The notes beneath the pieces are model-generated. The model was not told where the DNA came from and did no database searches. It saw only the letters and a list, made by a program, of their open reading frames with translations. A DNA stretch of 64,000 nt from Triops longicaudatus (taxonomy: Eukaryota; Arthropoda; Branchiopoda; Notostraca; Triopsidae): positions 124,001-188,000 of the forward strand of contig JAGQDJ010000089.1 of the NCBI GenBank assembly GCA_022885665.1, read 5' to 3'. A program made the translations under genes and the position numbers. Within the stretch, counting starts at the first letter, position 1. Every line of letters begins with the position of its first letter. This document shows, one piece after another, positions 52,001-60,994 of this stretch.

Positions 52001-52992
52001 ACTCCGCCAGCAACCGTGGCAAAGTTTCCAACATTGTCTCGACTTACATTTACGAAGCTCCGCCTACTACTACCCTTCCACCTACTCCTCCTCCTTCGGA
52101 TTTCTCCAATACTACCGATACCGAAAGCCGTCAACTTCTCCCCGCGCACTACTTCTGGTTCGGCTTACAAGAAACCGAGCTGTACGCTCTTGTAGGAGGA
52201 GTCATCGGCACGGTTTTGATTCTCCTTCTGGTGACGATCGTGGTTTGTTTGCGCTCCTCCAAAAACCGCCAGCAACGGCTAGAAGAAAATGACAAAAGCG
52301 AGCCCCAAACGGTGGCCAAACCGACTGCTACCTTGTACGACGAGAAGGCGTGGTTTGTCACTTTACCCCGAGACAGCAGCAGCGCTCACGAAACTGCTGA
52401 CAACAAGAATTACATGTTAGATGACAATGTCCAACATATGTCCTTACCTCGTTTTATGAAATCTAACTCTTATCGACACGTACTTACCAACGGCAGCATT
52501 ATTATCACTAAAGACGGACATAATGACAGTTCTGGTAATGTCATGGTTGACGGGACTTCGCTTTCTTCCAAGCCGTCAGTGGCGTCAGAGGACACTGGAA
52601 TAGATTCTTCCGCCGACGAACGAGGTGACTCTCGAGACAGCGCAGACAACGAACCTCCCTTGATGCCTCCTTTGTGTGTCACTTCTAGCGCTTTGTCTTA
52701 CGCGCCATCCCATGACGCATACGCTTACCACAATACCACGCCCACTGACCCGAATCTGGGCATTCCTTTGACCAACAATTGGCCTTATTCTGGGACACGG
52801 AAGACCTCAGCCATGAGTACACCAGTACCTCCATACGACAATGGGTCGGTCAACAATAGGCGACTTCCGGTGTCGTACAGTTTCCGAGAACAGCCCAGCT
52901 TCTCCACGGAATCGGAACAACAACCCGTTCCCATTAACAATGGCAACGGAATGGGACATGCCAAGAAGAAAAGACATATTTCATTTGTGTAA
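40022..52992 (+). CDS. CLCA: CLCA-family protein (calcium-activated chloride channel regulator)
   Basis: Twelve exons: 40022-40198, 46062-46374, 46455-46596, 47962-48037, 48109-48227, 48293-48497, 48588-48809, 49974-50273, 50484-50699, 50781-51075, 51374-51511 and 51581-52992; phases agree and give 1204 aa. Signal peptide, then the CLCA N-terminal domain (NGNGFENILINLDV; VQVLIPPSW; GGCGQPGKQIHFTVNFL; YRYGVFDE). The von Willebrand A domain starts near RYVVILDRTKT (336-340). A beta-sandwich region follows (ADVKKGQFPVMGARVTAIV), then a fibronectin III-like domain (about 779-890), a membrane helix (about 936-957) and a 247-residue cytoplasmic tail ending ISFV. Family role: secreted or membrane self-cleaving metalloproteases that raise TMEM16-type chloride current. 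Here the HExxH site is replaced by QQWAR (169-173), and the cysteine-rich segment after it is short or absent. The 5.9-kb first intron is exceptional for this locus. Confidence 0.9.
40199..46061 (+). other. Long first intron of the CLCA gene
   Basis: Donor GAG|GTATTT at 40199 and acceptor TTCTAG before 46062, both in phase 0, join LKVLHHLE to ELLAAASQQW exactly as the family alignment needs. The intron is AT-rich, has a short TTAGATACA tandem (40455-40498) and many runs of T or A; no coding exon is seen in it. Many ORFs of 60-95 codons lie here but look random. Confidence 0.7.
40455..40498. repeat. TTAGATACA short tandem repeat
   Basis: Two to four imperfect copies of a 9-bp unit around TTAGATACA, in the first CLCA intron. 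Confidence 0.75.
47376..47456 (+). other. Candidate cassette exon of the CLCA gene
   Basis: 81 nt with a strong acceptor (pyrimidine tract TTCTCACCCTTCTCGATTCCTAG) and a donor ACAG|GTGTCA. It enters and leaves in phase 2, exactly matching the exons on either side, and has no stop. Inclusion would add 27 residues (SAVPNYAFLDGPMSKGM and so on) just before SGNSTVEQN. I see no clear family match for these residues, so it is a prediction only. Confidence 0.4.
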
Positions 52993-53539
52993 AGATTTTT
53001 CTAATTTTGTAAGAAGTTGTCTAAATGTAAAAAAGTTGACATGTCAAATCTGTGATAAACTCACCATTTTTCTGCATTGTTATATGTGACTAAAACACGG
53101 AACTCTGTACGAGCGTTCTTTTGCGGTACATTATTGAGTTATGGACTCAAGTTTCATCTCTGTAGCAGGAAATTGAATGATTCAAATACACAAACGCAAT
53201 TTTTAAGAAAATCAAGTATTGTTGCAATGGCTTTATTACAAACATCATTGAGGGAAAACCTTTCTTTCCACGGGACACTGATACCCGTCCTTGCGAAGAA
53301 AGGAACGTCACAACGTTTTGCTCACTTTTCTGTCTCTCCCGTTTAGTCCTGATTGAATACTACATCGAAGTAGACAAAGCTACGCTAAAATGAAAACTAT
53401 ATACAATGGCATCAGAAAGAGTGAAAGCCTAGTGAAGAAATTTTCACAAATCTCATCATCAACAACACACTGGACCCTTACATAATTATCATTACAAAAA
53501 GAAAAAAAAAAAAAAAAACGCCGACCAAAATCAAGCAAC
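52993..53539. other. Convergent 3' interval between CLCA and importin alpha
   Basis: Probable 3' UTRs of both genes. A run of about 18 A lies at 53500-53518. No coding signal is recognised. Confidence 0.6.
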
Positions 53540-55737
53540 TTAGAAGTTGAAGCCGCCTTCTGGAGCTGCTGCACCGTTGAATTCATAAGCGCCAGATGAT
53601 GTAGATGGTGCCAAGTCGTTATCCTCACCCTGGACAGCAATGAAATACTTAGAACCGTTTGAAACAAACTATGCTTCATTAAAACAAATATCAAGGAGTC
53701 GTCATAGTGAAAAGTATCATCAAAACCTTACAGATTGTGAACAGTGATTGATGATTGGTTTAAATCATTCGACTCATTACTATCGCGAATATCGCACTAT
53801 CTTAACATAGCATTTTTCCAAACACGAGAGAATATAAGGAAATGGACATACCTCGCCAGCGAAGTACTGCTCCACGATGCTCAATGCCTTCTGGTACACT
53901 TGCTCATTTTCGTGGTTCTGCAGCGCTTCAATACGATCCAATCCTCCGCATTCCTCAATGGCTAATGCTACGCGGTCAATCTCTCCAATCTTCTCTGCAG
54001 CCTGTAAGCAAACAAGTTCAGTTTAATGCAATGCACTCCAAAGCAACTTTCTCTGTAACTAAGAGCGCTTTGTCATTTATAAGATTTATCGTCACAAAAA
54101 CTCGGTATGTGAACAGTGATATACGCGTATAATCATTCTTACTCATCTATGCAGTCGTCCAACATGTTTCAGAACAGCCAGGCATCAACGTCTGGACACT
54201 TTTTGTTCCGAACTCCATGAAAGACAACTCACAATTGTAAGAAAAACGTAATACCTGCAAAATATTGGCCAAGCCATCCAAAACCACCAAGATGCATTTG
54301 GAGTCTTTGCAGCCGAGCAATTCGCACAAGGGAGCCAAGACTCCTTGTTGGCAGAGGATGACAATCTGCTCCACTTTACCACCCAAGGTAATGTTGGTAA
54401 TCGCCCACGCCGCTTCTTTCTGGCATTTGAAATCTCCCTTAGCCAAGACGTGAACCAAAGGTGCGACAACTCCAGAGTCGATAATGGATTGGATTTGTTG
54501 GCTCGTTCCTGCTGCAATGTTGGACACCGACCATGCCGCTTCTTTGCAAACGTTGATCTTCGGGTGACCCAAGAGTTTGCCCAAAACAGGGAGAATACCG
54601 GCCTGGACCACGGCGTCCGTCTGCTCCTCAGTGCCGGTGACAATGTTACCCAGCGCTCGCAAAGACGGTGTAATAATGGCGAGTTCGTCTTGGGCTAGGA
54701 GTTCGACCAATCGGGGTACAACGCCAGCGTTGACAACTTCTTGGATCTTATCGTTGGTACCGTCCGTGAGGTAAGAAAGTGCCCAGCAAGCATCGGCCAA
54801 GACTTCTTTGTCATTGTAGTGGATCAAATGAGCTAAAGCGGGCAATAACTGGCGCACGGCTTCTAGAGGTGGCGAAGGGTTTTTGTTGCGGCAAAGGTTG
54901 GACAAAGTCCAGGTCACGTTGCGCATAAAGCCCGTGCTCACGTCAGGCTTAATCAAGCTCAGCAACGGTTTGATGACCCCTTGGCTGATAACATGGTCGC
55001 GCATCTGAGGGCCATCGCCAGCAATGTTACCCAACGCCCACACGGCCTGTTCGGCTACCATCTGGTGCGGAGATTGGAGCAGAGCAATGAATCCAGGTAC
55101 GGCATGTTCTTTAACAACCGCTGCAGTTTGTTCCGAAGTACCAGAAGCGATGTTGGTAAGCGCCCAGGCTGCCTCAAACTGAAGATCGGTGCTAAAAACA
55201 CCCATTCGTATTAGTTTTTCATTCTTACCGTGATTAAAAAGTACCACTTACTTGTGTGAACGGGCAAGGAAAGTGACGAGTTTCGGGATGATGCCAGCTT
55301 TAATTAGGGTATCGATGGGTGGGTTACGTTCACGCGAAAGGATTTTACGAGCCGCGTGTGTACCGACCAGCTCTTTGTCTTCTACGCCAGAATTGATGTG
55401 AGTCACAATTTCTTCCACGCTAAGGGTCGGGGCTGCTGACCGGTTTTGCTCTTGAAGAGGGCTTAAAGGTTCGTCGTCCAATTCAACATTACGCCTCTTG
55501 AGGAGCTGGTCATCCTTCTTGGCTTTGCGCAGCTCCACGTTGACTTCATTGCGGCGACGGCGAAGGTCCTACAAATACGACAACAAAGGGCACGTTTGGA
55601 AAGTTTAGAGCATTGCCCATATCGAAGGTATTACAGAGGCTACAATAAACTGTAAAGGGTACTGCGCCCTGGCGTACCTCAAGGTCACGTCCTTTGTTCT
55701 TGAAACTTTTCAAACGAGTGTCTGCTTCGGAAGGCAT
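53540..55737 (-). CDS. KPNA2-like: Importin subunit alpha (karyopherin alpha, KPNA2-like)
   Basis: Five coding exons, 5' to 3': 55737-55678, 55568-55252, 55191-54255, 54001-53852 and 53629-53540; phases agree and give 517 aa, the usual length. The N-terminus is an importin-beta-binding domain (RLKSFKNKGRD, then RRRRNEVNVELRKAKKDDQL and KRRN). About ten armadillo repeats follow with the typical tryptophan/asparagine array (EAAWALTNIASGTSEQT, AVWALGNIAGDG, TWTLSNLCRNKNP, CWALSYLTDG). The C-terminus ends in an acidic exportin-binding-type segment (GGLDRIEALQNHEN) and GGFNF. Known role: adaptor that binds classical nuclear localisation signals and carries cargo with importin beta through the pore. 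IBB wording is nearest to the vertebrate KPNA2 clade. A 5' UTR intron is likely (55786-56221). Confidence 0.96.
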
Positions 55738-57188
55738 GTTTGTGCTCTGGAGATTCGGCTGAAAACGACTTTAAACCAAAGGATCCTAAAAGTCAAAGAT
55801 AGACTATTAATATTTAAATGAGCCTTTCTGCTCATAAGAATGTCTGTCTTCACGAAACGATGTTTAATTTTCTTAAAAAATTACAAATTATTGTTCAGAC
55901 AAGTAAAGGATACAGGCGTAGAGGTATAAGACAAAAATTTGACACTAAAATAAACTTAAACGTGGATTACTAACAAAGAAAGACGAAGATAGCAATTCAC
56001 AGAAGTGACGAGAACTTCCTTGCAACACATGTCCGGACAGTTGCCTAATCATGTCGTAGAAGTCTTGCATTTATTAAGTTGGAAATGGCAATTTATTGAA
56101 AAACTGGTAACGTACTTAAGTTTAAATCACTGCATTTGAGAACACTAAAAGTAAGCCGAGTAAAATGTCACTGAGAATTTGCGAAATATGCAAAAAGAGA
56201 CAAAGAGGAACAACCACCTACCTCGCCTGCCACGTCCGTCCGTTGAGTAAAATTTGAAGGAGAGGAATGCAAAAGCGCCGTGGCCGCGACCGTTACGAAC
56301 CGTATCCGCGGATTCAGGATTTCTACTTGAAAGCCGGAGCCAACTTTCAAACAAGCGCGCGAATTTGAATTAAACTAGTAGAAAGCAAGTAACAATATTT
56401 CAGTGCTTCAAAATAATGTATATTCAAAACAACGTCTAGGTTCACGGAATTTAAGGCTAAGTAAATAGCAAAACAAATGCTTATTATTCGGAAGATAATT
56501 ACTTAAATGTTGCGTGAGAATTGGACAGAAAGATAAAATATTGAGCTTCGCAAGAGTTTACAAGCTTGAGAATTAAGATGAAGTTGTAGCTTGCAGGGAA
56601 TATTCATAAACAATTACGATGATTTTGTAACACAAAGAACTGAAGTCCAATGTTTTCACTGAAACTTAAAATCTAACAGAACTGCTCAAATGTCTTGTTT
56701 AAATCGACAAGAAGCGAAATTAAATCCTTACTGCAATATTCGGGTACAGAAATTGTAAGATAAAAAACATAATAGGTATAAAATTATAGTCTCAAAATAA
56801 ATTTTCAAGAATTTTTAAAGAGTGTATTTCGTATGAGAAAGATGCGGTTCTTTCAAACAATATTCCGAATGTCTCAAGTTTTTTTACCCTTTCTGAGAGA
56901 AAGCAAGCGTTGCCGGATAAGTGTAGGTAGAGTCAGTTTCGTCTTTTATCTTTAATGTGTATGTTAAGAACAATTAAAAGACTCTTTTATATTTCAAAAG
57001 TGCAACGTAATTAGTTTTAAGTTTGAAATATTGGCATAAGTCTCAAAATATATAACTAATTCGCTATTTAGCAAGTTTTAAAAAGCAAGCTCCAATATTT
57101 ATGCAATGTTGCTTTGGCGCGTATGTTTCTGTATACAAACAAAACAGCATTTCTAGGGAATCAGCTATTTGAAATACCAGTGCTAATC
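55738..57188. other. Divergent promoter region of importin alpha and Nup43
   Basis: Holds the 5' UTR of importin alpha. On the minus strand a donor GAG|GTAGGT (56221-56216) pairs with an acceptor CTTTTAG before 55785, suggesting a non-coding first exon within a GC-richer patch at about 56222-56350. The remaining 800 bp up to the Nup43 start is AT-rich with no further coding signal. Confidence 0.5.
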
Positions 57189-58747
57189 ATGAGTTCAAGT
57201 GATTTGTCTATTTCAGCAAAGTTTACTTCGAAAAAAGTGAGCAAAGTACGCTGGCAACCGTATCACGATTTGATATCTAAAGAACCCGACACTTTCGTTA
57301 CTGGTACATGGGATGATGAGGTAAAAAAAGGATTTTATGTGCATCAGTAATAATTTTTTAATTTCTCTATAGGATAATAACCTTACTCTGTGGAAAAAAA
57401 CAGAAGAGGATGTTGGACATTATAGCGAGCCAGTGGCTCAGCACTCGCTTCCTGTGGCTACCGATGTTACGGACATGCAAGTAAATTTGCAATCGTAATG
57501 CAACAAGAATATTCTTTATAATATATTTTGTTAGTTCGTCACTAACAATCAGCTGGTATTGGCTGAAGCATCTGGTGACGTTTCCATTGTCTCAGTGAAA
57601 GACAAACTGCATCGCCTTTCAACTTGGGAAAAGCTTCACGCTCACAAGTAAAGATCAATTACACACCTTTTGGTCAATTTTCAACTCCTTTTTTCTCAGT
57701 TATACACCCTCACCTTGTACGTCCTTGTCTGCTCTGGAAAGGCAGCTAATAACGGTGGGTGAAGACGGGAAAATTAACCTGCTGTTCCTTGATCAAAGGG
57801 AGCCTCTTCGGACCATAAGTACGATGCTTCAAAATTGGTTTAGAGGAAAATACTAAAATCTATTCGGTATAATAGGCGAAGCTGATAGTTGTGTGTTGAC
57901 TGCTGTCACATTTTTGACGCACTCGAGTGCTTTGACGGGAAATTCGCGAGGTCAGGTGAAAGTCTGGGATTTACGAGGGGATTCTAAGAAACCTGCGCAG
58001 CGCTTTTCCGTTGCTGAAGAAGCAGAGGTATACCTGTTTTGACTTACTTTGTGTCGTTACAATGTGTTTTTCTTTCCGAAGACGGGAGCTTGCAGCGTTG
58101 CGAAGCATCCAAGTCAGGGTCATGTTGTCGCCATTGGCAGCGAAGATGGAACGGTCACAATCTGGGACATGCGGAAAGCCGAGTTTCCTATTTCTGCTTT
58201 AGAAGGCCATACCAGCTCAGGTACTTTAAATATTATATAAATCATACACCGTCAGATTTGTAGGATTTAACTTTTTCGACATTCGTGTTCTTTGGTTTAG
58301 TGCGAGAAATCAAATTCCACAACAACCATCCTGATTTCCTTTTCACTTGCGCTGAAGATGGTAATGTATGGCAATGGGATGCTTCTCGATCAACATCTTC
58401 ATCACTTAATCCAAGTAAATAACTAAAAAATGTACCTAAATACTTACAAGTTCCCTTTCATACGTTGATACTTTATTGAACATTTATTTATTGTAAATGC
58501 CTAAATTTGACCCTCTTGAAAAGAACGGATTAATTGGCATGTAAGAAATTGATTAATTCTTCAATGTCTAGGTACAAGCGTAACGACGCCCTGGCTAAGC
58601 GCAGAAGTCGCAAGCAACCGTTTGGAAGTGACCGCCTTAATTCCAGTTTTACCTTTGCCCGTGAATAGCTTGGATGTTTCTAACACAAGACTAATTTGCG
58701 GAGGGGACGACGAGGCCATTTATTTTTTTTGCAACTTGTCATTCTGA
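57189..58747 (+). CDS. Nup43: Nucleoporin Nup43 (WD40 protein of the Y complex)
   Basis: Eight exons: 57189-57320, 57373-57480, 57535-57647, 57700-57818, 57876-58027, 58082-58220, 58301-58414 and 58572-58747; all phases agree, giving 350 aa. It is a single WD40 propeller from end to end: AKFTSKKVSKVRWQP at the N-terminus, then TGTWDDEDNNLTLW, ITVGEDGKINLLF, RGQVKVWDLRG, IGSEDGTVTIWDMR, FTCAEDGNVWQWDAS, and a last blade LICGGDDEAIYFF. The order matches vertebrate Nup43 closely. Known role: a metazoan subunit of the Nup107-160 scaffold of the nuclear pore, also at kinetochores. I take the ATG at 57189 as the start because upstream codons are not conserved-looking. The stop is only 57 bp from the stop of the convergent torsin-like gene. 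Confidence 0.95.
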
Positions 58748-58804
58748 GCATTACCCTGTTTGTCACCACATATGGTGTTCGTCAATACATACAAAACCGT
58801 CATA

Positions 58805-60139
58805 TTACAGTTCACGAATCTGGACTTCCTTCTGACTGAGGTGGAATTCCAAGAATTCTCGTAACCGCTTACAACCCGTAGCAGCAAACCATACGTCTTC
58901 TACTGCATAAAACTTGACTTGATCCAAAACCTTTAGTATCACATTAGAAAACTCTAATATATTCGCTGTCTTATTTAACGTCTCCAATTCACGTCGAATG
59001 CATTTAATCACATGGACTTCTTCGAGTGGCAAGAAAGGCACAACGACTGACTCGAAATTGACGTTTAGCTTACGCAGAACATGCGACAACGCAATCTGAA
59101 ACTCATCCAAAGGAAAGGCTTCGCGTAACATATTCGTCTTGATTAGCTTTCCAGTCAAATGAGCAATTTCACGTTGGCCCGCCTTCGTGTTGAAAATTCC
59201 AACAACTTTCGAACAGTTTCCACTTCTCAACCTAATTTCCTTAAAAATGTACTCTAGCTGCGCCCCGGAACCTAATTCCATATCTTCAAAGACCAGCATG
59301 TGGACGCCGCAGCCTAACGTCGGCTTGAAATCCAATAGTTGGATGTTCGAGTGAAGATAATACGTCGACATGCTGGTGGCGGGCAAAGACTGGGCAATTA
59401 ACGACGTAGTGAACGTTTTCCCCGTTCCGGAGCTTCCAGCAAAAATTAAAATCAAAGACAAGGCTTCTGGATCATCCAAAAATTTCTGAAGCGTTGTAGC
59501 GACCAAGTTTTGTGCTAAAGGCTGGCCGAATAATTCCAGGCGAAGAGATTCATTTAATTTACCAATGTCAATTTTGGGTACGTCAGGACTTGGTGGGCTG
59601 GGCCAAAGTACGAAAAGTAGAATAAGAACTAAAGGCAGGAAACAAGATACAAAAATTTGGAATGGGTGATTTGAATTATTGGGTTTTAACTCCGACGATT
59701 CGACTTTTAATTTTTTTGTCAAATGTTCTAGGTCAATGTCGCTGGCACAACGCTTTCCCCATTTGGACTGTTGTGCAGTAAATGTAGATGTGGAGAACGA
59801 AGTGGTGAGGGAGGAAACTCGGGAATCGCAATCGGAGTTGCGGATGCACGTTGATGAGCTGCCCAGCACGCTTGATAAGCTTTTGCGAAAACTAAAGCCA
59901 GAAGTTGAGCCGATACTACTGCTTAGTACGGATACATTGTCGTCAATGCTTCGTGAAGTCTTCGCGCTGGTTAATCTTCTGGCATGAAGTTTTGAAGCAG
60001 GTTTTGTGTGAGACCCTTTGTATAGGACTAAAGCTTTCATTGGATCTGAATTTGTTTCACTGGTAGAACGAAGAATAAGCTTTCTTTTGCTGTGTGGAGA
60101 ATACGCTGGCTCGCAGTCAAATACGTTAGAAAAATTCAT
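58805..60139 (-). CDS. Torsin-like AAA+ membrane protein
   Basis: A single exon of 444 aa. Residues 1-155 are serine-rich, basic and probably disordered; 160-179 are one membrane helix; the rest is an AAA+ domain of the ClpB/torsin kind. Visible motifs: LRLELFGQPLAQNLV before the P-loop, Walker A GSSGTGKT (235-242), a Walker B-like strand MLVFED (281-286), a sensor-1-like region VVGIFNTKAG and the torsin-type sensor-2 GCK (422-424). The plan (long N-terminal extension, helix, AAA+ domain) recalls torsin-4 more than torsin-1, which has a cleaved signal. Oddities: the Walker B acidic pair reads ED, not DE, and the P-loop ends GKT where most torsins have GKN. Known family role: ATPases of the ER/nuclear-envelope lumen. 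Identity as torsin-like is fairly secure, the subgroup is not. Confidence 0.8.
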   Translation of the reverse strand: MNFSNVFDCEPAYSPHSKRKLILRSTSETNSDPMKALVLYKGSHTKPASKLHARRLTSAKTSRSIDDNVSVLSSSIGSTSGFSFRKSLSSVLGSSSTCIRNSDCDSRVSSLTTSFSTSTFTAQQSKWGKRCASDIDLEHLTKKLKVESSELKPNNSNHPFQIFVSCFLPLVLILLFVLWPSPPSPDVPKIDIGKLNESLRLELFGQPLAQNLVATTLQKFLDDPEALSLILIFAGSSGTGKTFTTSLIAQSLPATSMSTYYLHSNIQLLDFKPTLGCGVHMLVFEDMELGSGAQLEYIFKEIRLRSGNCSKVVGIFNTKAGQREIAHLTGKLIKTNMLREAFPLDEFQIALSHVLRKLNVNFESVVVPFLPLEEVHVIKCIRRELETLNKTANILEFSNVILKVLDQVKFYAVEDVWFAATGCKRLREFLEFHLSQKEVQIREL

Positions 60140-60387
60140 TCTTGATCTCTTTATACTTGAATGTCACGAAGACGATTTGAGTCAATATAGTTCGCAATTT
60201 AAAAATAAATTATTATTTCTCCACGCCACCACCACTGAAGAATGAACCAGGAATCGCGAAGAAAAAGGCACAAAAAGGTATGCAGTAGTACTATTGTAAA
60301 ATATCGCTATGATGCACAGAAATTTTCTATAAGAAAGACCCAAACAAAGCTGCCCTACGCTAACCGCACGCTACCAGTGACCGAAGC

Positions 60388-60735
60388 TTAGGGCTGCGGG
60401 TCAAAAGCGCTCAACAGATCTTGGAGTGGGACGCGCTCGCGTAACTGCAGTGGCGTTAGATATTGGGGCCGTTTGCTTGGATCATTTATATTGAGAAGTA
60501 CAGTACACCGGTTATTATTGACAATGACCTCTTACGTATAAGATTCCGTATGCCGGAAAAAAATAAATGCATTAATGTAATATCCGCTAGTGCGAGTATG
60601 CACTACAATTGAAGCCCCGTCACCTGCCCGGGGCTTTGTTTCCCGTAACAATTCATTCTGACTTAGGAACTCGGAAAAAACCTGTTTGGACTTTTTGAGA
60701 GAAAGGCAATAAGACAATAACTTCGCGGTGGCCAT
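60388..60735 (-). CDS. Small two-exon protein, 84 aa, unrecognised
   Basis: Exon 1 is 60735-60624 (MATAKLLSYCLSLKKSKQVF onward) and ends GCAG|GTGACG in phase 1. Exon 2 is 60530-60388 after an acceptor TACGTAAG, and continues in frame to QLRERVPLQDLLSAFDPQP and a stop. The intron is 93 nt, a normal size here. The joined frame stays open in a region where other frames are closed, and its sequence looks like a compact folded protein (RCTVLLNINDPSKRPQYL). The basic, hydrophobic N-terminus could be a mitochondrial targeting signal. I cannot name the family. It lies 248 bp upstream of the torsin-like gene on the same strand and 259 bp from the divergent Jerky-like gene, so those two may share a promoter region. 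Confidence 0.6.
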
Positions 60736-60994
60736 GCTAGCAAATCATGACAGGCCTGATTGAAACCTCAATTTAAATACTTTAGGTAAAATAACTCTTT
60801 ACTAAAGAAAAAAATACCATCTATTGGCAGGTAACGAAGTAGTGGTCCGAGGCTGTACCTGAAGCGTATTCGATAGCGAAAGGAAAATTCCCACATGGTC
60901 ATGTTTGTTTACTTAAGTGTAACCGTGAATATCATCGGTATGTGTATCTATATTTCTTGTCACTCAGCCTTTATAGTTCAGCAAAAATAAACAG

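Noticed and set aside
54185..54643. 152-codon minus-strand ORF and other long frames within importin alpha
   Set aside because: Shadow frames of the armadillo-repeat exon, which has strong family matches in its own frame.
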